Positions 1 through 6,244 of a stretch of 11,811 nt of DNA are shown here, piece by piece. The first letter of the stretch is position 1, and every line of letters begins with the position of its first letter. The stretch is from Clostridia bacterium. GTDB taxonomy: Bacteria > Bacillota_A > Clostridia > Christensenellales > Aristaeellaceae. Location: assembly GCA_017525805.1 (NCBI GenBank), contig JAFXSH010000088.1, positions 1 through 11,811 on the forward strand, given 5' to 3'. Under the pieces are notes generated by a model. It saw only the letters and a program-made list of their open reading frames with translations, ran no database searches and was not told the DNA's origin. The position numbers and the translations under genes were made by a program.

Positions 1-16
1 AGGGAGAGAAACAACC

Positions 17-421
17 ATGAACGCATCCAACGAAAACACCGCATTGCGCGTTGACGTTGAAAAGACGAAAGCCTATTACAGCGCCTTTCGCGAGGAAGAT
101 TTGTGCGACTGCGAAGGCTGCCGGTATTACCGCGCCCACGTCCGGCACGCGTTCCCAATAATTGCCGATTATTTTGATTCATTGGGCATGGACATTGCCA
201 AGCCCTTCCACGTTTCCTATGTGGTGCTGAAAAAAGAAAACAAGATGCTCTATATAGCCTGCTGTTATGTGGCCTTTGGCGATTGTGGCCTGGATTTCAG
301 CCAGACGATTGACGGCATGGTGCTGACCCGCGCCGGGGCTTGCCCTGATTCCGGTGTAGAGGAACCGCATATTGAGCTGGAAATCGAGGAATTGACGATG
401 CGTTATTCGAAGGAGGAATAG
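17..421 (+). CDS. Conserved cysteine-motif protein, unknown function (134 aa)
   Basis: This is a small soluble protein with no signal peptide or membrane segment. Its clearest mark is a CDCxxC motif (Cys30, Cys32, Cys35) followed by an aromatic pair. Further on are a segment reading LGMDIAKPF (about residues 56-64), a second cysteine group (Cys82, Cys83, Cys90) around YVAFGDC, and an acidic strand-rich C terminus. I recall hypothetical proteins from gut Clostridia with the same CDC-x2-C and KPF layout, but I know of no assigned function. The cysteine spacing could suit a metal site; that is inference. The start at 17 has a GGGAG-like ribosome binding site about 10 nt upstream, so the frame appears complete. 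It ends 3 nt before the next gene, whose ribosome binding site lies inside its last codons, so the two are probably translated from one transcript. It is the only clearly cytoplasmic product in the left part of the window. Confidence 0.8.
   Translation: MNASNENTALRVDVEKTKAYYSAFREEDLCDCEGCRYYRAHVRHAFPIIADYFDSLGMDIAKPFHVSYVVLKKENKMLYIACCYVAFGDCGLDFSQTIDGMVLTRAGACPDSGVEEPHIELEIEELTMRYSKEE
411..416 (+). promoter_or_regulatory. Ribosome binding site AGGAGG of the DUF4375 gene
   Basis: A perfect AGGAGG lies 8 nt before the ATG at 425 and is embedded in the last codons of the preceding gene. It fixes the start of the downstream gene and indicates coupled translation. Confidence 0.85.
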
Positions 422-424
422 AAA

Positions 425-1756
425 ATGATCAAACGGATTTGCGCTTATTTGCTTTCCATTTGCCTGATCCTGTGCGCCTTACAGCCGGGATCGGCGGAAA
501 CGGATGCAGACTTCTATGAAAAGCTCGATCAGCTCTGGGAGGAATACGGGGACAGGGATTATCATTATCAGGAATATGAAAAGCTCTATTTCGCCGTGAT
601 CGAAAAGGTGGGTGGGCCGGAAACGGCGGGTTTTGCGCTGCTTCCTTCCTGCGAACAGTCGTTGTTTATCGTTTTGATTCTGGACATGGAGATCCAGAAC
701 GGCGGGCTGGCCCAATTCTTTTGGAACAATGGAGCGCTGTACGCCGCGCTGGTGCCGGACGCGCTCACGGAAACCGGGCTTGAAGACGTAAGGGAATTGT
801 ATGAAGCTTTTCTCCGTGAAAACGGCATCACCCTGGATGAGATCGACGCCCTGCGCGAAACCGACCCCACGATGACGGAGATTTATTCCCGGCATCCGTT
901 TGATGCATTTGACTACCGCTATATGGAGATTTGGGCGAAAACGGATTTGAACCAGCGCTTTCTGGATTTTGCCGCGCAGCATCCGGAAATCTACGAAAAC
1001 AAAAAGGCGGCAGCGGCTGAACCCTCGCAGCAGCCCGCGTATTCACTGGAACAGCTTCAGGAGGGCCTGCAGACGCTGCTTGGTCTGTTCGGCGTTCAAA
1101 GCGAAACGAAGCATGAACCGGAAATGACGGATCAGGAAGTGGTGCAAGCCCTGCAAAACGTCGGTATCCAGGTGCCTGACGGAGCGGCGGAGGCAACGCG
1201 AAAAAGGATGGACGAATGGGACGCGTACAGTGAGCGGCTGGGTATGACAGCGATTCAGCACAGCGCCCGGGAATACGCGGCCAATCTCCTTGTCTATATC
1301 GGGATGGGCAAATATGATTATACTTCCTATACTTGGACGCCCACGGCCTCCGACGTGTATGCGTTTGACGCCGAAGTATTCGATATAGGAAACATGTACG
1401 CCCTCTTTTTGCAGGGCGTAGCTTCCATCGTGCCGGGGTTTGATTACCAGGACGTGACGGAAACGCTGGAGGAGAACGAAGTTCATCCCACGCTGGAAGA
1501 AATGATTGCGGCAGGAGGCTTTATTTCCGAGGGTACAAAAACGGTGTCCTTCACCCTGAACGGGCATGGATATCAAAAAGAGCTGGAATATTACGGCGAT
1601 TGGTTCAACGAGGAAGCCATTGCCTGGATTAATGCGGTATTGGAGCAGGAAGGCTTTGACGGCAGGCTGTATGAATTCTACGACAGCTGGCAGAGCGTGA
1701 TCCTGATTTACGGAAGCGAGGAAAAAGCGGATCAATTGGGGCAGCTTCTGAATTGA
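425..1756 (+). CDS. Exported DUF4375 (DMP19-like) protein with C-terminal extension
   Basis: The protein has 443 residues. Residues 1-24 form a Sec signal peptide: basic start, leucine-rich core, and likely cleavage after GSA before Glu25. Residues about 75-190 match DUF4375, the DMP19-like family, with the hallmark NGG (92-94) followed by QFF (97-99). DMP19 is a DNA-mimic regulator in Neisseria; the exported location here argues against that role. A low-complexity Ala/Glu/Pro/Gln linker (about 193-206) leads into a second half of roughly 240 residues. That half ends in a strand-rich block with GDWF (about 392-395) and a closing RLYEFYDSWQSVILIYGSEE segment, which I cannot assign. It is therefore longer than a single DUF4375 domain. 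The start is fixed by the AGGAGG at 411. The WG-repeat gene follows after 33 nt in the same direction, consistent with one operon. Export and the DUF4375 match are well supported; function is unknown. Confidence 0.8.
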   Translation: MIKRICAYLLSICLILCALQPGSAETDADFYEKLDQLWEEYGDRDYHYQEYEKLYFAVIEKVGGPETAGFALLPSCEQSLFIVLILDMEIQNGGLAQFFWNNGALYAALVPDALTETGLEDVRELYEAFLRENGITLDEIDALRETDPTMTEIYSRHPFDAFDYRYMEIWAKTDLNQRFLDFAAQHPEIYENKKAAAAEPSQQPAYSLEQLQEGLQTLLGLFGVQSETKHEPEMTDQEVVQALQNVGIQVPDGAAEATRKRMDEWDAYSERLGMTAIQHSAREYAANLLVYIGMGKYDYTSYTWTPTASDVYAFDAEVFDIGNMYALFLQGVASIVPGFDYQDVTETLEENEVHPTLEEMIAAGGFISEGTKTVSFTLNGHGYQKELEYYGDWFNEEAIAWINAVLEQEGFDGRLYEFYDSWQSVILIYGSEEKADQLGQLLN

Positions 1757-1777
1757 ATGAGAGAATAACAGCCGATG

Positions 1778-1783
1778 GGAGGG
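1778..1783 (+). promoter_or_regulatory. Ribosome binding site deciding the WG-repeat gene start
   Basis: GGAGGG lies 6 nt before the ATG at 1790. This selects 1790 over the in-frame ATG at 1775, which would sit upstream of this site and add MGGNR ahead of the signal peptide. Confidence 0.75.
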
Positions 1784-1789
1784 AACCGC

Positions 1790-3187
1790 ATGAAACGATG
1801 CTTCTTCATTTTTCTGCTGATCCTGTGCCTGCTGCCTTATCTGGCATGGGCAGAGGAAGGCAAGCCCCTGTACGCCGTGAAGGACGAAAACGGCCTGTGG
1901 GGGTATATCGACTGCAAGGGGAATCTGGTTATTCCCGGTACGTTCACCAATGCCGATGATTTCCGGGGCAATTACGCGCTGGCGCGGCTGATTCCGGAGG
2001 GGGAACCTGTAACAGAATACGGATACTTCGGGATCATTGATGTGTATGGTCAGTGGGTGCTGCCGCCGGAGTATTATGATATTCTGTCTTATAGCGATTC
2101 CGGGAATTATGCCGGAGGCCGGGATACGGGAATCTATCTTGTGGTGGATGAATGGGGAAAAGACCACAAAGAAGGCTTTTTCGACATCCCCTCCGGCTTT
2201 TTTTCAGGGCTTATCTATGACGAAGTTGAATTGGAATGGACCAACGATATGGACGCGGAGCTGATTTGCGTGGAAGTGGATGATCTGAAAGGCTTTGTCC
2301 GCAGGGCCACGGGTGAAACCGTAATCCCCTGTCAGCTTGACCCTCTCTACCGGTATGGTTTCGACGGAGATTACTGCGCTGCATTGCCTGCGGATGCGGA
2401 TGATCCGAACGCTTGGATTCTGTTCGACCGACAGGGGAATCAAGTGCCGCTGCCGGAAAACTGCTTCATTTCCAACGGCAGAATGATTGTACAGTGTGAA
2501 GAATTGATTCCCGTTCGGAACGCGGAAAGCGGCCTGTACGGGTACATTGACGGAACGGGAAAGCTGGTCATCCCCTGCCAGTACCTGTACGCTTTTGAGT
2601 TCCGGGAGGAGCGGGCCTGCGTGGAGCTGAAAGCTGAGGAAGGGGCGGAAGAATGGGCGGTGATCACGCCGGAAAACGAAATCGTGCTCATACGGCATGG
2701 ACAAGCCAACAGCAGAACCGGCAGCGCGTATTACTCCCATGGATTATTGCCCCTTGGCATGGAGGAGGACGGCAGCGTGCCCTTTGTTGATCGGGATGGA
2801 AACGAAGTATTCCGGCTTGATATTCCGGGGCTTATGTACATCGGCGAGCTGAAGGAAAACGGCGTAGCTTTTTATGCCGCGGCTATTGATTCCAGTGAAT
2901 ATGAGCATGGCATTGGCTTATTCAACGTCCAGGGCGAAGCGCTCACGCCTCCGGCTTTTTTGATCGATGAATCTGATTGGTACGAGGAGTTTTCGGAAGG
3001 ACTTTTCCCTATCACGGAAATCGCCACCGGGAAAATGGGCTATATTGATGAGCGCGGTGAGTGGGCTTTCCCGCCGGTGGATGGATACTGTCAGGAATTC
3101 CGGGACGGCCTGGCCAGGATCAGCCTGTACCCTGACGTGATTTTTGTGAATCGGGAAGGAAATGAACTGTATCGGTATGCGCAGTAA
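1790..3187 (+). CDS. Exported WG-repeat protein
   Basis: The protein has 465 residues from the chosen start. The first 21 form a Sec signal peptide with an AWA cleavage site. The mature part is built of degenerate WG (KWG) repeats, whose unit reads roughly W/x-G-[YF]-[IV]-D-x-x-G-x-x-V-I-P followed by an F-x-x-G-x-A-x-V half. Clear units are WGYIDCKGNLVIP (about 37-49), FGIIDVYGQWVLPP, YGYIDGTGKLVIP, and near the C terminus MGYIDERGEWAFPP followed by FRDGLARI. Central units are more diverged (GFVRRATGETVIP, VPFVDRDGNEVF). WG proteins are expected to fold as beta-rich, propeller-like or solenoid binding modules; ligands are generally unknown. The stop codon overlaps the ATG of the metallophosphoesterase by one base, which points to translational coupling. 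A detached piece of a different WG gene lies just beyond that enzyme, so this locus has held more than one WG gene. Confidence 0.9.
   Translation: MKRCFFIFLLILCLLPYLAWAEEGKPLYAVKDENGLWGYIDCKGNLVIPGTFTNADDFRGNYALARLIPEGEPVTEYGYFGIIDVYGQWVLPPEYYDILSYSDSGNYAGGRDTGIYLVVDEWGKDHKEGFFDIPSGFFSGLIYDEVELEWTNDMDAELICVEVDDLKGFVRRATGETVIPCQLDPLYRYGFDGDYCAALPADADDPNAWILFDRQGNQVPLPENCFISNGRMIVQCEELIPVRNAESGLYGYIDGTGKLVIPCQYLYAFEFREERACVELKAEEGAEEWAVITPENEIVLIRHGQANSRTGSAYYSHGLLPLGMEEDGSVPFVDRDGNEVFRLDIPGLMYIGELKENGVAFYAAAIDSSEYEHGIGLFNVQGEALTPPAFLIDESDWYEEFSEGLFPITEIATGKMGYIDERGEWAFPPVDGYCQEFRDGLARISLYPDVIFVNREGNELYRYAQ
3179..3187. repeat. Direct repeat, left copy, at the 5' edge of the phosphoesterase gene
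   Basis: GCGCAGTAA occurs here as the last codons of the WG gene and again at 4069-4077 as the last codons of the phosphoesterase gene. Allowing one inserted G, the match extends to TATG(G)CGCAGTAA. The two copies bracket the phosphoesterase gene almost exactly. Confidence 0.5.
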
Positions 3188-4077
3188 TGAAACGGGAAAG
3201 AAGCTATGAAAAAAGAACAAAAGTCTTATTATCCCTGCTTGCCGTTCTGCTGTGCCTGATCCTGCCGGGGTTCTATAACGCTTTGAAGGTGGTTCCCTAT
3301 ACGGTAAAAGCGGACGCTGCCGCCCAGCCCATCCGCGTCGCGCTGGTGACCGACCTGCATTCCTGCGCCTACGGAGAGGATCAGCGCGAATTGCTGGAGG
3401 CAATCGAAAAGGAAGCGCCCGATCTGGTGCTCCTGGGAGGCGATATCTTCGACCATGAAATCCCCAACGACCGCGCCGCCGCCTTTCTCAAGGGCATCCA
3501 AGGGAAGTACCCCTGCTATTATGTGACGGGCAATCATGAATTTTGGAGCGGTGAGGAGGGTTTCGCGGAAAAAATGGCAATCCTCGATGCTTATGGTGTG
3601 ATCCGGCTCAGCGGGGATATGGACACCATAGAAATCAAGGGAACGAAGCTGAATATCTGCGGTGTGGACGATCCCTATGCCTGGGCGGACAATGGCTTTC
3701 TCATCGAGAACAGGGATGGAAGCTATCGGGAACAGGTTCAGCAGGTCGCGGAGCTTGCCCGAAACGGCCATTTCACGATTTTGCTGGCCCATCGCCCGGA
3801 GTTGTTCAGTTATTACAGTCAATACGGTTTTGACTTAGTGCTGTCCGGCCATGCCCACGGCGGACAATGGCGCATCCCCGGCATCCTCAATGGGGTGTAT
3901 GCGCCGAATCAGGGACTGTTTCCCGCCTATACCGGCGGGCGGTATGAACAGAACGGCACAGTGATGATCGTCAGCCGGGGGCTGGCGAGGGAATCTACTC
4001 GGGTTCCGCGGTTCTATAATCGGCCGGAGCTTGTCGTGGTTGACTTGATCCATCAAAGTGGCGATATGGCGCAGTAA
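3187..4077 (+). CDS. Membrane-anchored metallophosphoesterase, YkuE-like
   Basis: This 296-residue calcineurin-like phosphoesterase carries the metal-binding motifs in order: DLH (Asp56, His58), GGD (Asp86), GNHE (Asn116, His117), a lone histidine in LLAHRPE (His202), and GHAH (His222, His224) followed by GGQWR. The GHAHGGQ signature, the later VSRGLARE and the short spacing between motifs fit the YkuE/YaeI branch, whose members hydrolyse phosphoester or pyrophosphate bonds in lipid-linked or cell-surface substrates. The actual substrate is not readable here. A hydrophobic stretch at about 13-29 after a basic N terminus is a signal anchor, so the enzyme domain probably faces outside; no twin-arginine motif is present. 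All expected catalytic residues are present, so it should be active. The ATG overlaps the preceding stop (TAATG) and has no good ribosome binding site of its own, so it likely depends on reinitiation after the WG gene. Confidence 0.93.
   Translation: MKRERSYEKRTKVLLSLLAVLLCLILPGFYNALKVVPYTVKADAAAQPIRVALVTDLHSCAYGEDQRELLEAIEKEAPDLVLLGGDIFDHEIPNDRAAAFLKGIQGKYPCYYVTGNHEFWSGEEGFAEKMAILDAYGVIRLSGDMDTIEIKGTKLNICGVDDPYAWADNGFLIENRDGSYREQVQQVAELARNGHFTILLAHRPELFSYYSQYGFDLVLSGHAHGGQWRIPGILNGVYAPNQGLFPAYTGGRYEQNGTVMIVSRGLARESTRVPRFYNRPELVVVDLIHQSGDMAQ
4069..4077. repeat. Direct repeat, right copy, at the 3' end of the phosphoesterase gene
   Basis: This is the second copy of the GCGCAGTAA seen at 3179-3187. 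Both copies end in the TAA stop of the gene they close. It could mark a gene-exchange junction, or it could simply be a shared Ala-Gln-stop ending. Confidence 0.45.
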
Positions 4078-4248
4078 ATGGTACGGGGAGGATTCGCAAG
4101 AATTGCTTTGATGAATGCAAAGAAGAATACCAATGGACACAACTATGATGCGGTAACCCCCTTTTACTATGGCCTGGCCCTGGTGGAGCAGGACGGGAAG
4201 CTCCAGTATATCGATCATGACGGCACGGTTGTGTGGAAGGAAGAATGA
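4078..4248 (+). pseudogene. WG-repeat gene remnant (56 codons)
   Basis: The open frame begins with an ATG immediately after the phosphoesterase TAA, in the same frame as that gene, and ends at TGA 4246-4248. Its translation holds the tail of a WG-repeat protein: a GGFARIAL half-repeat near the start, then a PFYYGLALVEQDGKLQYIDHDG unit described here by its key features (GLALV, YID, DG) and a closing VVWKEE. There is no signal peptide, no preceding repeats and no ribosome binding site, so this is the C-terminal end of a once larger WG protein whose front has been lost. It is not the tail of the intact WG gene upstream, which has its own complete C terminus. Readthrough of the phosphoesterase stop would append it to that enzyme, but nothing suggests this happens. 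The next gene's ribosome binding site lies in its last codons. Confidence 0.75.
4235..4243 (+). promoter_or_regulatory. Ribosome binding site of the frameshifted exported gene
   Basis: GGAAGGAAG lies 7 nt before the ATG at 4251. It favours 4251 over the in-frame ATG at 4245, which would be only 1 nt away. Confidence 0.65.
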
Positions 4249-4250
4249 CG

Positions 4251-4710
4251 ATGAAACGCTTGATGCTTGTTTGGGTGATGGGCCTGTATCTGGCTCTGAT
4301 CTGTTGCCTGACACAGTCAGCTTTTGCGATTACATATAGGATAGATGACAGAGAAAGCAGCTTTGTTTCAACTGCGGAGAGCAAGTATCCGGGCTGGCGT
4401 GCGACCTATATCACATGGTGCGCCACGGACACCAGTTATTACAGGATCGTCCTCCTTCATGCACAGGATGGAATGCTGCACACCAGAAAGATAACCGCCA
4501 GAACGGACGATCTTGCGGGGGATCACTGGATGATTACGGATACCGCTGACGGACATTGGCACGTCGAGGGCAGAAGCAGCCCTGGATGCCTTTGTGCTCG
4601 CGCCGGCGCACTATGAGTTCGCTAACGAATTTCTGAGAGAAAATGAGTTGCTATCCGAAAGTGCACAGTTTCTTCTGAATGATAGGGAAATGCTCTGGTT
4701 TAATGATTGA
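4251..4710 (+). pseudogene. Exported orphan protein gene, broken by a +1-base frameshift near 4568-4570
   Basis: The N-terminal frame starts at ATG 4251 with a Sec signal peptide of about 25 residues (cleavage near SAFA before ITYR). It then encodes about 80 residues including YPGWRATYI, and ends in an out-of-character tail (RSSPGCLCARAGAL) with a stop at 4614-4616. From about 4570 the next frame continues a sensible protein: AEAALDAFVLAPAHYEFANE, then a helical stretch ending in LLNDREMLWFND and TGA 4708-4710. Removing one G from the GGG run at 4568-4570 joins the two parts cleanly as HVEAEAALDAF, giving a protein of about 152 residues. The damage is therefore one extra base in a short homopolymer, either a recent mutation or an assembly or base-calling error. 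The family is not recognised. Its position between secreted-protein genes and its signal peptide suggest it belongs to the same surface set. Confidence 0.75.
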
Positions 4711-4739
4711 TTCACGAAAGACAGGAGAAGAGATTGTCA

Positions 4740-5960
4740 ATGAAGAAAATATGTACGCTGCTGCTGGCTGTGATTCTTTGCGCCGGTGCTGTTTTGCCTC
4801 TGAGCCGTGCCGAAGACGAGGATTTGTTCCTTGGTTCATTTACAACGGATAAAACCTACAGCTGCGATCTGCGGTTTTATGCCCTTCAGACGGTAGAACA
4901 GGTTGAATCGTACCATGAGATCGTCGTCACGGTGTATGAAACCGCTTCCGACGACCCGGTCTTTACATTCAAGCCGGACAGGGCGTCTGATTGCTGGGGA
5001 ATATGTTGGGAACGGGACAGCTATGACATTTGGGTTCAGTCCGGAGATACTGGCACGTCCTGCTGGGAATATCTCGACGGAGAATGGAAGCGCGGCAACG
5101 GACGCGTTTGTCCGGAATACATCGTTTCACGTTGGGACAGCGCATACAGGGAGCGCCCCGAAACCTGGCCTTTTATGTACCGCACGCTTACGGATCCTCC
5201 TGCGATATTTCCCGCCGCGGAGATGGTGCGGGCTGCTGTCCATGATGATTTCTGCTGTGTGATAGGAAGCGGAGAAATGGAACTGACTTTCCGCGGTATC
5301 TATGCACGTATGATCTTCATCGAGCTTTTCGGAACAGAGCTGATGGCAGAGGAAGACCAGACTGCGGGCATGAACAGTTTTCCGACTGTCGGCGCGATCA
5401 GATGCAAATTTCTGGCCGGTTCTCCGGAGAACGGCGAGACCCTCCCAGTAGGATATTATCAGATCGACAGTCAGGGCAGGATCGCTTTTTCTTCCACACC
5501 GGAAGAGGAACCGATGATTGTCTGCAAAACGGCAAACGAAGGCTTTTATGACCGGCTGGTATACGTAATGTTTGCGGCCGCAATGGCCGGAGGCAATTCT
5601 GATGCACTCAGTAAGGATCAGATATTCTCCCTTGTGCAGGATCATCACGATTTTCTTCTTCGATGCATCACCGACAATGATTCCGACCGGGCAAAAGAAG
5701 TGACGGGCATACAGAGCGTTCGTATTGAAAAGGATGTATATGTGGAATTCTACTGTGGCGGGTCTGGTTTGGTCCCTTCCTCCAGTTATTACGGATTCTA
5801 CTACAGCCCGGACGACCTCCCTCTTGCGGTCGATGTCACACTGACAGAAAACCTTAGGCCGGTAGGCGACGGATTTGGTTGGGAAGAACCAGATGGAGAC
5901 AACCGGTATTATACAGAACGGATCATGGAAAACTGGTATTATTACGAATCACATTACTGA
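4740..5960 (+). CDS. Exported orphan protein of two apparent domains (406 aa)
   Basis: The first 24 residues form a Sec signal peptide (MKK start, Leu/Val/Ala core, SRA cleavage site before Glu25). The mature protein is acidic and rich in Tyr, Trp and Cys. An N-terminal strand-rich part (about 25-145) includes a SYDIWVQSGD segment (about 94-103) and a cluster of cysteines that could form disulfides outside the cell. The C-terminal part has DRLVYVMFAAAMAGG, a predicted helix, and closes with YYGFYYSPDD (about 350-359), a Gly/Asp-rich turn, and an ERIMENWYYYE ending. I recall similar YYGFYYSPDD...NWYYYE endings in secreted hypothetical proteins of gut Clostridia, but no function. I chose ATG 4740 because it begins the signal peptide; AGGAG lies 12 nt upstream, and an in-frame TTG at 4734 has tighter spacing and is possible. 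Bases are less GC-rich than in the DUF4132 gene. Confidence 0.8.
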   Translation: MKKICTLLLAVILCAGAVLPLSRAEDEDLFLGSFTTDKTYSCDLRFYALQTVEQVESYHEIVVTVYETASDDPVFTFKPDRASDCWGICWERDSYDIWVQSGDTGTSCWEYLDGEWKRGNGRVCPEYIVSRWDSAYRERPETWPFMYRTLTDPPAIFPAAEMVRAAVHDDFCCVIGSGEMELTFRGIYARMIFIELFGTELMAEEDQTAGMNSFPTVGAIRCKFLAGSPENGETLPVGYYQIDSQGRIAFSSTPEEEPMIVCKTANEGFYDRLVYVMFAAAMAGGNSDALSKDQIFSLVQDHHDFLLRCITDNDSDRAKEVTGIQSVRIEKDVYVEFYCGGSGLVPSSSYYGFYYSPDDLPLAVDVTLTENLRPVGDGFGWEEPDGDNRYYTERIMENWYYYESHY

Positions 5961-5965
5961 AAAGA

Positions 5966-6013
5966 ATGCCGAGCACATTACGGGAATTGATTTATGAAGA
6001 GGGAGTATTCGAG
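5966..6013 (+). other. Scrap resembling the N-terminal TLRELI segment of the 138-aa gene
   Basis: This short stretch can be read as MPSTLRELIYEEGVFE in frame with the small membrane protein that follows. It resembles RPGTLRELICLCVEA in the 6245-6661 product. At DNA level CGGGAATTGATTT (5981-5993) is identical to 6338-6350, with matching codon phase. It may be a leftover of a second copy of that gene, left when other genes moved in. The match is short, so coincidence is possible, and the stretch could instead be the true N terminus of the membrane protein. Confidence 0.35.
5999..6005 (+). promoter_or_regulatory. Ribosome binding site supporting a GTG start at 6014
   Basis: GAGGGAG lies 8 nt before the GTG at 6014. 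The alternative ATG at 5966 has only a weak GAAAAG-type sequence in front of it, so the GTG is preferred. Confidence 0.6.
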
Positions 6014-6187
6014 GTGAAAGCAAAGCAGTGGCTCATTATGATTATTCTATTTTTATATGTTATCGCCAATTGCATGGGAGAATTGCTCCGCTGGAGCGTT
6101 CCGCTTTGGGCTGGTTTCATAGATATTTTGCTTGGCCTCTTACTTTTGTACTGGGCTTACCGTGCATTTTCGCAATATTTTCGTTAA
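6014..6187 (+). CDS. Small two-helix membrane protein (57 aa), GTG start
   Basis: The predicted product is a short membrane protein: a basic start (KAKQW), a first hydrophobic helix at about residues 6-24, a short polar turn (GELLRWS), a second hydrophobic helix at about 31-48, and a basic tail ending YFR. By the positive-inside rule both ends would face the cytoplasm, forming a hairpin. No family is recognised; such hairpins occur as accessory subunits, as small toxins and as transporter partners, and nothing here decides between these. The gene sits alone between the large exported orphan and the DUF4132 module, about 57 nt before the latter. An in-frame ATG at 5966 would add 16 residues but lacks a good ribosome binding site. 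Confidence 0.6.
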   Translation: MKAKQWLIMIILFLYVIANCMGELLRWSVPLWAGFIDILLGLLLLYWAYRAFSQYFR

Positions 6188-6244
6188 GTATACGGGCATT
6201 CTGACAGTGAACTGCAAGATGGATTTATTCGTGAGGAGATCAGC

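Noticed and set aside
425..600. Similar hydrophobic leader sequences of the exported genes as a duplicated DNA cassette
   Set aside because: The likeness (for example LILCLL, LILCAL) is expected for signal peptides and the surrounding DNA does not align.
479..982. Long antisense open frame within the DUF4375 gene
   Set aside because: It is opposite a gene with a signal peptide, a recognised domain and a perfect ribosome binding site; its translation has no coherent features and no ribosome binding site context was evident.
4566..4574. Programmed +1 ribosomal frameshift at the break in the 4251 gene
   Set aside because: There is no slow stop codon or classic slippery +1 site, and no internal ribosome-binding-like stimulator at the right distance; one extra G in a GGG run is the simpler explanation.
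6201..6229. Possible sigma-A promoter before the 138-aa gene (CTGACA, 17 bp, TTTATT)
   Set aside because: The -35 matches 5 of 6 but the -10 only 4 of 6, and the start of transcription would fall at about 6236, inside the ribosome binding site, leaving almost no leader.
6188..6244. Rho-independent terminator between the membrane gene and the DUF4132 module
   Set aside because: No GC-rich hairpin followed by a T run is present in this 57-nt gap.
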